Position numbers and translations under genes: made by a program
The notes under the pieces: model-generated
What the model was told of the DNA's origin: nothing
Database searches by the model: none
The model's input: the letters and a program-made list of their open reading frames with translations, nothing else
Part shown: piece after piece, positions 50,171 to 58,574 of the stretch
Position numbering within the stretch: the stretch's first letter is position 1
How the letters are laid out: each line of letters opens with the position of its first letter
Source of the DNA: Rhodococcus sp. HNM0563
Lineage (GTDB): Bacteria; Actinomycetota; Actinomycetes; Mycobacteriales; Mycobacteriaceae
Reading direction: 5' to 3'
NCBI RefSeq assembly: GCF_012726195.1
Contig: NZ_JAASAF010000010.1
Coordinates: forward strand, 144,515-208,514
DNA length: 64,000 bases

Positions 50171-51481
50171 ATGCCGTCGCAGAGGTACACGCAGGCCAAA
50201 CTGATCACCGCACAGTTGTTCTCCGGGGCCGGCATCGCCTCCGGATACGCCGTCGGTGGCCTACTGGCCGAACAGATCACGGGACGCACCGCGATGGCGG
50301 GCTTCGCCCAGATGAGCGTGATCTTCGGCGCTGGGCTCGTCGCCTACCCATTGGCGGCGTTGGCGGCACGGACCGGACGTCGCAGGGCGCTCACCTTGGG
50401 ATTCGCAGTGGGCACACTGGGGGCACTCGTAGTGCTGGTGGCCGTTGCCGTGCAATTCCTCCCGCTGTTCATGCTGGGGATGATGATGTGCGGATCATCC
50501 ACGGCCGCAGGTCTACAGGCGCGCTACGCTGCGGTCGACGCTGCAGGCCCGGCCGCGACGGGGCGCGCCATGTCGCTGGTGGTATGGGCGACGACGATCG
50601 GGTCCGTTCTTGGCCCCAACTTCACCGGTCCGGGCGCACACCTCGGCGAAGCATTCGGGATGCACCCGCTTGCCGGGCCCTACCTGATTTCGATGGGTGC
50701 CTTCGCGCTGGCCGCTGTGGCGACGTCGACCCTTGCGGGCGGGAAGCAAGGTGCGACAGCCGAGGGCACGGCCGACGGCAGTGCTGCACCTGATGTAACG
50801 GCCCAGGACACTCCGGCGCCGCTGCGTCTCGGAGCTGCACTGCGTTTCGTGGCAGTACGCCCGGTTCCACTGTTCGCGATCGTCACCATCGTCACCGGTC
50901 AGATGATGATGACGAACGTCATGGTGATGACTCCGGTGCACATGCACCATCAAGAGTTCGATCTCGGTGCCATCGGTCTCGTAGTGAGCATCCATATCGC
51001 CGGGATGTACGCGCTCTCGCCGGTCTTCGGCTGGATGTCCGATCGCTGGGGGCCGGGCACTGTGATTGCCTCAGGTGTCGTCGTCTTCATCGCGACAATC
51101 GCCCTCGGCGTCATCGACGCATCGGCCTCCGCCTCCTCGATGACACTGCTGACCATCGCCCTGCTTCTCCTCGGTGTGGGCTGGTCGATGTTCCTCATCG
51201 GCGGCTCGGCGCTGCTGACGGCTTCGGTGCCGCAGCACGCGAAGGTCACACTGCAAGGCGCATCGGACTCGGCGATGAACCTGGGTGGGGCGCTGATGGC
51301 AGCAATGGCAGGCACGGTGTTGGCGATGGGCGGCTTCCTCTGGATCAATCTGATGGCCACCGGGGTTCTGCTCATCACACTGGTCTTCTCCGTGAAGGCG
51401 GTGCCGTTGATGAAATGGCCCGGAAGGACGGTACCGGCTGCTGACGCAGAACTCGGTCTCGATCGAGTGACAACACCGTGA
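50171..51481 (+). CDS. MFS transporter
   Basis: 436 residues with 12 predicted membrane segments and the loop motif YPLAALAARTGRRRAL after TM2. A soluble Ala/Thr-rich loop (about 195-225) separates the halves. The ATG at 50171 follows GAAAGG; in-frame codons upstream are less likely. The next gene is a GntR regulator 82 bp on, and both share a motif, so this transporter is probably controlled by it. Substrate unknown, probably small organic acids or drugs. Confidence 0.88.
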   Translation: MPSQRYTQAKLITAQLFSGAGIASGYAVGGLLAEQITGRTAMAGFAQMSVIFGAGLVAYPLAALAARTGRRRALTLGFAVGTLGALVVLVAVAVQFLPLFMLGMMMCGSSTAAGLQARYAAVDAAGPAATGRAMSLVVWATTIGSVLGPNFTGPGAHLGEAFGMHPLAGPYLISMGAFALAAVATSTLAGGKQGATAEGTADGSAAPDVTAQDTPAPLRLGAALRFVAVRPVPLFAIVTIVTGQMMMTNVMVMTPVHMHHQEFDLGAIGLVVSIHIAGMYALSPVFGWMSDRWGPGTVIASGVVVFIATIALGVIDASASASSMTLLTIALLLLGVGWSMFLIGGSALLTASVPQHAKVTLQGASDSAMNLGGALMAAMAGTVLAMGGFLWINLMATGVLLITLVFSVKAVPLMKWPGRTVPAADAELGLDRVTTP

Positions 51482-51521
51482 AAGGGAATCCTGGAGCAAC
51501 AACGGCGCCGGAACGTACCAG

Positions 51522-51540
51522 TGGTATCCATATCGTACTC
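51522..51540. promoter_or_regulatory. Candidate GntR operator upstream of gntR
   Basis: TGGTATCCA (51522-51530, TGG-TAT-CCA palindrome) followed by TATCGTACTC resembles the site upstream of the MFS gene. It lies about 25-40 bp before the GntR start, suggesting autoregulation. Confidence 0.4.
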
Positions 51541-51563
51541 GAGTCGAGAGCGAGGAGACCCCA

Positions 51564-52250
51564 GTGACCGCCGACCAACACGACGGCATCAGCGCCGCCG
51601 AACGCGCCTACCAGGTGATCCGCGACCACATTCTCGACGGCACGCACTCCCCCGGGACGATGCTCGGCGAAGCGTCGCTCGCGGCAGCACTCGGAGTCAG
51701 CCGCACACCCGTGCGGGTGGCACTGGCTCGTCTTCAGGACGAAGGATGGATCACCATCTATCCCAAGCGAGGCGCCCTCGTCCAAGGGGTGAGCGAGCGC
51801 ACCGTCGCGGAACTCGCCGATGCCCGCTTCGTACTCGAGACGACGGCGGTGGACAGGGCCCCGGACGAGCTTCGTCAACGCCTCGCCGAACGTCTCGAAC
51901 AGTCCATCGAGGAACAACGTGAAGCGTTTGCGAACGGCGATGTTCGGCGCTTCATCGACCTCACGCTCGGATTCCACAAGGGGTTCGTCGAAGCCGGCGG
52001 CAACACCGTGCTGATCGAACTCTACGAACAACTCTCCGACCGGCATCGTTTCATGCTCTTCGCCACCGGAGACCACCTGCTTGCCCGTTGCGCTGAGATC
52101 ATCGCCGAACACCAAACCCTCACCGAGCATCTCCGCACAGGTGACACAGCGGCGTTCGCCGAAGTCCTACGCGGCCATATCGCCGAGAATGCACCTCCCT
52201 CCTCGGTGGGCCGAGAGCTGAGCGAGTTCACTCCTTCGATCCGGAAGTGA
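51564..52250 (+). CDS. GntR-family regulator (FadR/FCD type)
   Basis: 228 residues: winged-helix domain about 10-75 (LAAALGVSRTPVRVALARLQ and GWITIYPKRGALVQG) and an all-helical FCD effector domain with DARFVLETTAVD, DLTLGFHKGFVEAGGN and EHQTL, whose His/Asp side chains usually bind metal and an organic acid. GAGGAG precedes the GTG at 51564. It is the likely repressor of the upstream MFS gene. From 52251 to 52466 no gene is seen. Confidence 0.92.
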   Translation: MTADQHDGISAAERAYQVIRDHILDGTHSPGTMLGEASLAAALGVSRTPVRVALARLQDEGWITIYPKRGALVQGVSERTVAELADARFVLETTAVDRAPDELRQRLAERLEQSIEEQREAFANGDVRRFIDLTLGFHKGFVEAGGNTVLIELYEQLSDRHRFMLFATGDHLLARCAEIIAEHQTLTEHLRTGDTAAFAEVLRGHIAENAPPSSVGRELSEFTPSIRK

Positions 52251-52466
52251 AGAACAACTCCCTGTTCGACGTTTCCGGACCCGGCAACACCTTCCGCTAT
52301 AAGGCGCGACAGTCACTGGAAGGGATTGCGGAGAAATCCGCGGCCGAGCTACGCCCTTCCGACGGAGCATGTGAAAGGGAGGAGTTCAGGCTGGTCGACC
52401 GATCGACCGCCCCTCCGTCCCGATCCTGTCCCAGGTGGACAGCGATCGAGACGGGGCTCTGTTACG

Positions 52467-53465
52467 TCAGCCGATCGCGTCGGCCAACCGCGGAACGAGG
52501 CTGTCGATTGCGTACGGAACCGACAGCACCGAGTTGTAGGTGATCGCGCCGCGCTGATCGAGCGTGGTGGCAATGATCGCGTCGTTCCGCGCAGCATCGA
52601 GACTGCCGAACAACGGGTTGCCGGCGGTGATGTCGACCGTCTCATCATTGCCGAGCACAAGGATCAGGTCACCGTCGAGCATGCTCACGTTCTCCTGCGA
52701 CACGTCGACGAAGAAACTGTCCCCGGTGTCTTGACTTGCGACCTCCATGGGGATGTCGAATCCGAGCACAGTGAGGAATGCTCCGCGGGCATCGCCGGCG
52801 AGATACGCGCCATACCTGTTGTCGTAAGGCAGCACTGCTACACCGGTCTTACCGTCGAATTCAGGATGGGACGCAGCGGCGGCAGCCAGCCGGTCTGCGG
52901 TCTGCCGGTTCAGTTCGGCGCCGCGATCACTTTCGCCCATGGCCGCGGCAATCGTGTCGGTCGCAATCTCACGGTCGACGGTGTAGGCCGCGAATCCTTC
53001 CGGCCTCGAGATCGTCGGCGCGATAGCGCTCAGCTTCTCGTACACGGCCTCGTCGTACCCCGCGGACACACCGATGATGAGGTCGGGGGCCAAACCTGCG
53101 ATCTGCTCGAGATTCGGTTCCGAATCGGAGTCGATGCGGGTGAGCGCGGCATCGCCGACGTACTCGTCGGTCCACGGACCGAGTCCGGTCTCGTAGAACT
53201 TGTAACCGGTGTTCCCAACGGGAACCACACCGAGGGCGAGCACAACATCGGCGTCGGTCACCCCGAGGGTGACGATGCGTTCGGGCTTCTCGGTGATCGT
53301 CGTGCTGCCGTGGACATGCTCGATCGATATCGGGAACGCTCCCTCACCGCCCGCCCCTGCGGTCTCGTCACCACCGCCGTCGCTGCTGCACGCCGTCACG
53401 GTAGCGGCGAGCACAAGTGCACCCACAGCGACTGCGACACGGGCCCTGGTTCGTCGTCCGAACAT
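52467..53465 (-). CDS. Siderophore-type ABC substrate-binding lipoprotein
   Basis: 332 residues with signal peptide and lipobox TVTAC, then the two-lobed FepB/FecB (TroA-like) fold: ERIVTLGVTDADVVLALGVV, IAGLAPDLIIGVSAGYD, and RGAFLTVLGFDIPM. It probably binds ferric siderophore, hemin or cobalamin. No permease or ATPase is adjacent, so it would share a transporter encoded elsewhere. ATG at 53463-53465; a possible iron box lies 20-40 bp upstream. Confidence 0.9.
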   Translation of the reverse strand: MFGRRTRARVAVAVGALVLAATVTACSSDGGGDETAGAGGEGAFPISIEHVHGSTTITEKPERIVTLGVTDADVVLALGVVPVGNTGYKFYETGLGPWTDEYVGDAALTRIDSDSEPNLEQIAGLAPDLIIGVSAGYDEAVYEKLSAIAPTISRPEGFAAYTVDREIATDTIAAAMGESDRGAELNRQTADRLAAAAASHPEFDGKTGVAVLPYDNRYGAYLAGDARGAFLTVLGFDIPMEVASQDTGDSFFVDVSQENVSMLDGDLILVLGNDETVDITAGNPLFGSLDAARNDAIIATTLDQRGAITYNSVLSVPYAIDSLVPRLADAIG

Positions 53466-53483
53466 CCAACATCCTCTCGATAG

Positions 53484-53502
53484 AAGTAAGCGAACCCTAA
53501 CT
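53484..53502 (-). promoter_or_regulatory. Possible IdeR-type iron box
   Basis: The minus-strand sequence AGTTAGGGTTCGCTTACTT is similar to TTAGGTTAGSCTAACCTAA (about 12 of 19 when aligned on TTAGG). It lies just upstream of the siderophore-binding lipoprotein, a plausible iron-regulated target. Confidence 0.35.
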
Positions 53503-53592
53503 TGATGTGCGCAGCTCACTTCATGCCCCCCGGTCCTCTCGGCAGACGAACCCCTGGCTCGCGGCTCGTGCGAAATGTCTAGGCTCGACGGC

Positions 53593-54876
53593 GTGAGCGT
53601 GCGTGCAGGAATCATCGTGACCGGAACCGAAGTACTCACCGGCAGGATCACCGACCAGAACGGACCATGGCTGTCCCGACAGCTCCTGACCCTCGGAGTC
53701 GACGTCGCCCACATCACGATCTGCGGCGACCGGCCCGCCGACCTGATCGCACAACTACGCTTTCTCACCGATCAGAGAGTCGACCTCATCGTCACCAGCG
53801 GTGGGCTCGGCCCCACCGCCGACGACCTCACTGTCGCTACCATCGCCGAGTTCTGCCATCGCGAACTACTCCTCGACCCGGAACTCGAAGAACACATCGC
53901 GGGCATCATCCGCCGCTACCGCCCGCACACTGAGGACCTCGACGCAGGGCCGACACGTACCGGGATCCGTAAGCAGGCGCAGATCCCCACCGGGTCCACC
54001 GCGCTACCACCAACCGGTACAGCGCCGGGCGTGGTCATCCCCGCGGTAACCGGTGACCGGCCGGTCCCGACCATCGTCATCCTTCCCGGACCACCCGGAG
54101 AGCTACAGAAGATGTGGCGCAGCGCGATCGCCTCGCCCGCGGTCGCCGACGTGCTGACCCGAGCCGACGATCTGCAGCAGGAAACCGTGCGCGCTTACGG
54201 ATTGCACGAGGCGCAGCTCGCCGAGACACTGCGCCGGGCCGAAGCAGAGAACGCCGGCCTCGATCGACTCGAGATCACTACCTGCCTCCGACACGGTGAA
54301 CTCGACATGGTGACCCGATTCAACTCCCGCGACGTAGACATCTACCGCCGTCTCCTCCACGTTCTCACCGAACACCATGGGCATCAGATCTTCTCGACCG
54401 ACGGTTCGACCATCGACGATCAGCTGGTCGAGGCCCTGGACCGCCGGTCGATCGCGACCGCGGAATCGTGTACCGGCGGGCTCGTCGCCGCGCGCCTGAC
54501 CGACCGCCCCGGGTCGTCGGCCTATGTCACCGGCGGCGTCGTCTCGTACTCCAACGCCGCGAAGTCCGACCTGCTCGATGTACCGGCCGAGTTGATCGCC
54601 GCGCACGGTGCGGTGAGCGAACCGGTCGCCGCGGCGATGGCCGAGGGCGCCCGACACCGACTCGAGGCCGACGTCGCCGTCTCCACCACCGGAATCGCAG
54701 GCCCCGGCGGTGGCACCGAATCCAAACCGGTGGGGACCGTCTGCTTCGGTGTCGCGGTCGAGGGACGACCGACGTATACCGTCACCCGTCACTTTCCCGG
54801 GGACCGCGAACGAGTCCGGGACCTCACCACCACGGCCGCACTGCATCTGGTTGTCGCACAGCTCCGACGAAAGTGA
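53593..54876 (+). CDS. cinA: CinA: nicotinamide-nucleotide amidase/MoCF-domain protein
   Basis: 427 residues combining an N-terminal MoCF (COG1058) domain ([30 protein letters not shown] at 69-80) with the C-terminal CinA amidase ([14 protein letters not shown] and [11 protein letters not shown]). The latter deamidates nicotinamide mononucleotide for NAD salvage. The GTG at 53593 sits 7 nt after TAGGCT (53579-53584), the same leaderless-type promoter seen before the PAC2 gene. It is single-copy here with no recA nearby. Confidence 0.95.
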   Translation: MSVRAGIIVTGTEVLTGRITDQNGPWLSRQLLTLGVDVAHITICGDRPADLIAQLRFLTDQRVDLIVTSGGLGPTADDLTVATIAEFCHRELLLDPELEEHIAGIIRRYRPHTEDLDAGPTRTGIRKQAQIPTGSTALPPTGTAPGVVIPAVTGDRPVPTIVILPGPPGELQKMWRSAIASPAVADVLTRADDLQQETVRAYGLHEAQLAETLRRAEAENAGLDRLEITTCLRHGELDMVTRFNSRDVDIYRRLLHVLTEHHGHQIFSTDGSTIDDQLVEALDRRSIATAESCTGGLVAARLTDRPGSSAYVTGGVVSYSNAAKSDLLDVPAELIAAHGAVSEPVAAAMAEGARHRLEADVAVSTTGIAGPGGGTESKPVGTVCFGVAVEGRPTYTVTRHFPGDRERVRDLTTTAALHLVVAQLRRK

Positions 54877-55004
54877 ACCCGCACGCAATGACCTGTGAAG
54901 TGCGAACCGCCGGGCTGACACGCGGGTCCGCGTTCCCGCCCGAAATCGACCCGACGATGGGATGATGCGCGGGTCGGTCGAGCAGACGAAAGGAGTTCAC
55001 GCGG

Positions 55005-55367
55005 GTGCCCTCAATCACGGTGAAGTCCGCCCGCGCGCAACTGAGGGATCTGGTTCGGAAGGTCAACAAGGACACGGTCGCGGTCGAAATCGACGGCAAA
55101 CGGGACACGGCGGTGTTGATCTCCAAGGCGCGATACCTCGCCCTTCAGGAGGCCTCATTCCTACTGCGTTCCCCTGAGTTGATGGCCAGTCTGCGACGAG
55201 AGATGGAGCGGTCGGTTCAGGAGCAGATGGTCGCCCCTCCGGCAGCGGAGGACGAACCTGCCGGAGAGACCTCCCCCTCGCCGTCTCCCAAGAGCACCAA
55301 GAGCACCAAGAGCACCAAGAGCAGAAACAAACGGAAGAAGCGCAGGAAGCGCCGACGGGCTCGATAG
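55005..55367 (+). CDS. Phd/YefM-like antitoxin protein with basic C-terminal tail
   Basis: 120 residues. Residues 1-60 (ITVKSARAQLRDLVRKVN, AVLISKARYLALQEA, then SPELMASL) match the DNA-binding Phd/YefM fold. The C-terminal third is unusual: a Pro/Ser linker, a KST repeat and RNKRKKRRKRRRAR, like a nucleic-acid-binding tail. No toxin gene (RelE, Doc, PIN) is next to it; the downstream gene faces it on the other strand. GAAAGGAG precedes the GTG at 55005. It may be an orphan regulator rather than an antitoxin. Confidence 0.75.
   Translation: MPSITVKSARAQLRDLVRKVNKDTVAVEIDGKRDTAVLISKARYLALQEASFLLRSPELMASLRREMERSVQEQMVAPPAAEDEPAGETSPSPSPKSTKSTKSTKSRNKRKKRRKRRRAR
55290..55323 (+). repeat. 9-bp tandem repeat coding KST triplets
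   Basis: AAGAGCACC is repeated three times (55290-55316) plus a partial copy, giving KSTKSTKST in the antitoxin-like protein. It keeps frame, so slippage would only change tail length. Confidence 0.8.
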
Positions 55368-55390
55368 ATCCGCGGTGGAGTCGGTCGACG

Positions 55391-56287
55391 TCAGTGTTGC
55401 GGCACCAGCACCGTGCCTGCTCCGCGCACTGCCTCGACTTCGACCGGCAGCGCGCGAAGCGGTTCGCCGTCGGCGTAGACCGTGATACCGGGGCTCTCGA
55501 GCCGTACCCGCCGTGCGCGGCGCACCATCACCTCGGGCAGGTCGACGTGTGTGCCCCGGTACACGGTCGGGAAGAGGCGCAGAAGGCGAGTGCGGTTCGC
55601 CGAGGTCGCCACCACCACGTCGAGGAGGCCGTCATCGAGCAACGCGCCCGGTGCGATTCGCATTCCACCGCCGTAGGTGGAGGCGTTACCGACGGCCACC
55701 AACGTTGCGTCGAGTTCGACGGCCGGTTCGTCATCGAAAGTGATCCGGTACGGGAGCAACCGCAGATTCGCCAGTTCGACAATGGTGGCCGCGTTGTAGC
55801 GCAGTCGCCCGCGCGGCCATTTCATTCGGTTGGCACGGTCGGTGACGAGAGCGTCGAAACCTCCGGCGAGTACGGTGCCGAACCACTGGTCCGGTCCTTC
55901 GTCCGCGGAGACCCGGCCGAGATCGATGGTCCGCCGGTGGCCGGTCGCCGCGACGTCCGCCGCTGCGCCCGCTTCGTCGGGGATGCCGAGGACACGGGCC
56001 AGATCGTTCCCGGTTCCGGCGGGCACGATCCCGACGGGGGTGCCGGTGGTGGCGGTGGCCTGCCACGCTTGCCAGACGATGCCGTCGCCCCCGACCGCGA
56101 CGACCGCGTCGATACCGTCTTCGACTGCGTGTCTGGTGAGGGCGATCGACTCATCGACCGAATCGGCAGCGATGTGCGCGATGCGTAGTCCGTGCGCGCG
56201 CAATCGTGCACTGGCCTCCGCGAGGACGCGAAAGGCGTCGTCGCCGGCGGTCGGGTTGCTCAGCACGACAACCGAGCCGGTGGTCAC
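55391..56287 (-). CDS. Diacylglycerol/lipid kinase (DAGK catalytic family)
   Basis: 298 residues with NPTAGD, GGDGIVWQ at 66-73 (Ile where GGDGT is usual), and GTGNDLAR at 91-98. The double-domain lipid-kinase fold fits DAG kinase or YegS-like proteins. The GTG start overlaps the stop of the AGPS-like gene (GTGA), so it is co-translated. Likely makes phosphatidic acid or another phospholipid precursor in the same pathway. Confidence 0.88.
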   Translation of the reverse strand: MTTGSVVVLSNPTAGDDAFRVLAEASARLRAHGLRIAHIAADSVDESIALTRHAVEDGIDAVVAVGGDGIVWQAWQATATTGTPVGIVPAGTGNDLARVLGIPDEAGAAADVAATGHRRTIDLGRVSADEGPDQWFGTVLAGGFDALVTDRANRMKWPRGRLRYNAATIVELANLRLLPYRITFDDEPAVELDATLVAVGNASTYGGGMRIAPGALLDDGLLDVVVATSANRTRLLRLFPTVYRGTHVDLPEVMVRRARRVRLESPGITVYADGEPLRALPVEVEAVRGAGTVLVPQH

Positions 56288-57906
56288 GGGATCAGCTTTC
56301 CCGGATTGAGGATGTGGTGCGGGTCGAGCGCGTTCTTGATCGCTCGGAGCACCTCCACACCACAGTCGCCTACCTCATCTGTCATCCACGGCAGGTGGTC
56401 GCGGCCGACCGCGTGATGGTGGGTGATGGTTCCTCCGGCAGCAACGATCTCCGCGGTCGCCGCTTTCTTCGCCTCGGCCCATTGCCGGACCGGGTCATCG
56501 GCCTGTGCGCACACGATGGTGAAATACAGCGATGCGCCCGCCGGATACGTGTGCGAGATGTGGCACATCACCAGCGGCGGAGTGCCGCCCTTACGGAGTG
56601 CGCCGGTGAGGGCCTCGGTGACCGCGGTGCGTAGTCGCGACAGATTCGACCAGGTCGTTGCCGTTTCGAGTGTCTCAGCGAGGGCGCCGGCCTCGAGCAG
56701 CGCGTCACGCAGGTGTGGTGCGCCGAATCGGCCCTGCTCCCACTGCCGGGCCGGCTCCGCTCCGAGATCGACGCCGCCCCCGGCACCGAGGATTGCTTGC
56801 ACGGCTGCCGCGCGGTCGCGCACGTAGCGCTCGTCGCCCTCGATGGTGGTCACGGCGAGGCATCCGCCCGGGCTCTCACGTCCGATGTCTTTGTGCAAGG
56901 CCAGGTTGAGGCCTGTTTCGACTTCGTCCGAGAGACGTAACACGGTCGGCGGCAGTCCACTCTGGACGAGTGTTCGAAGGGCGTCGGCGCCGGTCACGAA
57001 GTCCGGGAACTTCCAGGCCCGATGCTCGATCACCGCGGGGATGGGATGAATACGTACGCCGACCTCCGTGATGATCCCCAATGTTCCTTCGGATCCGAGA
57101 AAGAGTTGCCGCAGGTCGGGGCCCGCTGCGGAGGCAGGCGGGTGGCCGACGCGGATGGTGCCCCGGGGCGTGGCTACCGTCATGTGTTCGACCATGTCAT
57201 CGAACCGCCCGTAGCCGGCAGAGGCCTGGCCGGAGGACCGGGTTGCTGCGAATCCACCGATGGTCGCGTGGCGGAAACTCTGCGGATAGTGGCCGAGCGA
57301 GAATCCGTGCGTGCCGAGTAGTTCTTCCGCCTGGGGCCCGGTGACACCCGCGTGCATTGTGGCGACACGGGAGACCGGGTCGAGATCGGTGAGGGCGTTC
57401 AATCGACGCAGATCCACCGCGATGACCGCGGACAAGCGGCCGGTATCCGGATCGACTCCCCCGACCACACTGGTGCCGCCGCCGAACGGAACAACCGCGA
57501 TCGACTGTGCTGCACAATATTTCAGAATGCTCAGGACTTCCTCGTGGTCGGCGGGCAGGACCACTGCGTCGGGTGCTGCTTGCGGATCGGTTCCTTGCCG
57601 ACGCAACAGGTCCAGCGTGCTTTTTCCGCCTGCATGCCGCAGGCGTGTGGCGTCGTCGTCGAGGACATGCTCGGCGCCGAGAAGACGAACGAGGCCGGAT
57701 CGATGCTCCGAGGCAAGTCGGGTCGGGGTGAGCCGGACGTCGGATTCGGCGAGCGAGTTCCGTCGGGGGTGTACTCCGAGCGCTTGTTCGAGCAGGGTGC
57801 GCACCTCGACGCCCAATTCAGTTCGGTGTTCGGCAGTACCCCATGCGTTCCACTCCATCTCCGGAGCGAACTGAGCGGGTCGATGGGGCCTGAAACCTTC
57901 AGTCAT
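56284..57906 (-). CDS. agpS: FAD-linked oxidase, alkyl-dihydroxyacetonephosphate synthase-like
   Basis: 540 residues with a PCMH-type FAD domain (VVPFGGGTSVVGGVDP near 140-155, IGGFAATRSSGQASAGYGR, FLGSEGTLGIITEV) and the C-terminal THHHAVGRDHLPW motif typical of AGPS. The family swaps an acyl for an alkyl group on DHAP in ether-lipid synthesis, although D-lactate/glycolate oxidase homology is possible. Neighbouring GlpD and the lipid kinase favour glycerolipid metabolism. It is divergent from TetR across 17 bp. Rv3107c is the mycobacterial homologue. Confidence 0.85.
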   Translation of the reverse strand: MTEGFRPHRPAQFAPEMEWNAWGTAEHRTELGVEVRTLLEQALGVHPRRNSLAESDVRLTPTRLASEHRSGLVRLLGAEHVLDDDATRLRHAGGKSTLDLLRRQGTDPQAAPDAVVLPADHEEVLSILKYCAAQSIAVVPFGGGTSVVGGVDPDTGRLSAVIAVDLRRLNALTDLDPVSRVATMHAGVTGPQAEELLGTHGFSLGHYPQSFRHATIGGFAATRSSGQASAGYGRFDDMVEHMTVATPRGTIRVGHPPASAAGPDLRQLFLGSEGTLGIITEVGVRIHPIPAVIEHRAWKFPDFVTGADALRTLVQSGLPPTVLRLSDEVETGLNLALHKDIGRESPGGCLAVTTIEGDERYVRDRAAAVQAILGAGGGVDLGAEPARQWEQGRFGAPHLRDALLEAGALAETLETATTWSNLSRLRTAVTEALTGALRKGGTPPLVMCHISHTYPAGASLYFTIVCAQADDPVRQWAEAKKAATAEIVAAGGTITHHHAVGRDHLPWMTDEVGDCGVEVLRAIKNALDPHHILNPGKLIP

Positions 57907-57928
57907 GCGTTACAGTTTTACACATGAC
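57902..57928. promoter_or_regulatory. Imperfect dyad spanning both divergent start codons
   Basis: A 27-bp dyad centred on G57915 (10 of 13 pairs; left arm GTCATGCGTTACA, right arm TTTTACACATGAC). It contains the ATG of agpS on the minus strand and the ATG of tetR on the plus strand. Likely TetR operator controlling both genes. Confidence 0.55.
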
Positions 57929-58574
57929 GCCTGTTCGTAACGACACATTCGGTGATGCGCCGTCACGGCACCCACTGTCGACCGATTCGGAACAACCCGG
58001 CGACAGCATCGAGAACAAGATCCTCGACGCCGCGCGCTCCTGCTTGCTCGACTTCGGACTACGGCGCACCACTCTCGCCGAGATCGCTCGACGCGCCGGC
58101 GTCAGCCGACCCACCGTCTACCGCCGGTGGCCGGACACGGACTCGGTACTCGCCGACCTGCTCACCCGGGAGATCCGTGCCGCACTTCCCGATACACACG
58201 GCGTCGGGCCTACCCGCCCCCTCCTCGTCTCGGCAGTCGTCACCGCCGCCCACGACATCGGTACCCATCCGATCTTCGAGAAGATCCTGCGCACGGACCC
58301 GGAAGTGTTCATCACGTACATCGTCGACCGGCTCGGTACCAGCCAACGCGCCATCCTCGACGTCCTCGTCTTAGCGATCACGCAAGGCCAGAGCGATGGC
58401 TCCATCCGCGGCGGCGATCCTCACACGCTCGCGGCATTCGTACTGCTCACCGCCCAATCGACGGTGCAATCCGTTCGCATGATCAGTGAGGTGGTCGGCC
58501 ACCGAGCGTTGCTCGACGAACTCGGCCACGCCATCGACTGCTATCTCGCGCCCTCGGAAAGGCACCCGCGATGA
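57924..58574 (+). CDS. TetR-family transcriptional regulator
   Basis: 216 residues. The HTH is TTLAEIARRAGVSRPTVYRR (about 50-69), followed by the all-helical ligand domain. It is divergent from agpS and its stop overlaps the glpD start (ATGA), so it forms one unit with glpD. It probably represses both directions through the dyad over the start codons. The effector may be a fatty-acid or lipid-related molecule (inferred). Confidence 0.92.
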   Translation: MTPVRNDTFGDAPSRHPLSTDSEQPGDSIENKILDAARSCLLDFGLRRTTLAEIARRAGVSRPTVYRRWPDTDSVLADLLTREIRAALPDTHGVGPTRPLLVSAVVTAAHDIGTHPIFEKILRTDPEVFITYIVDRLGTSQRAILDVLVLAITQGQSDGSIRGGDPHTLAAFVLLTAQSTVQSVRMISEVVGHRALLDELGHAIDCYLAPSERHPR

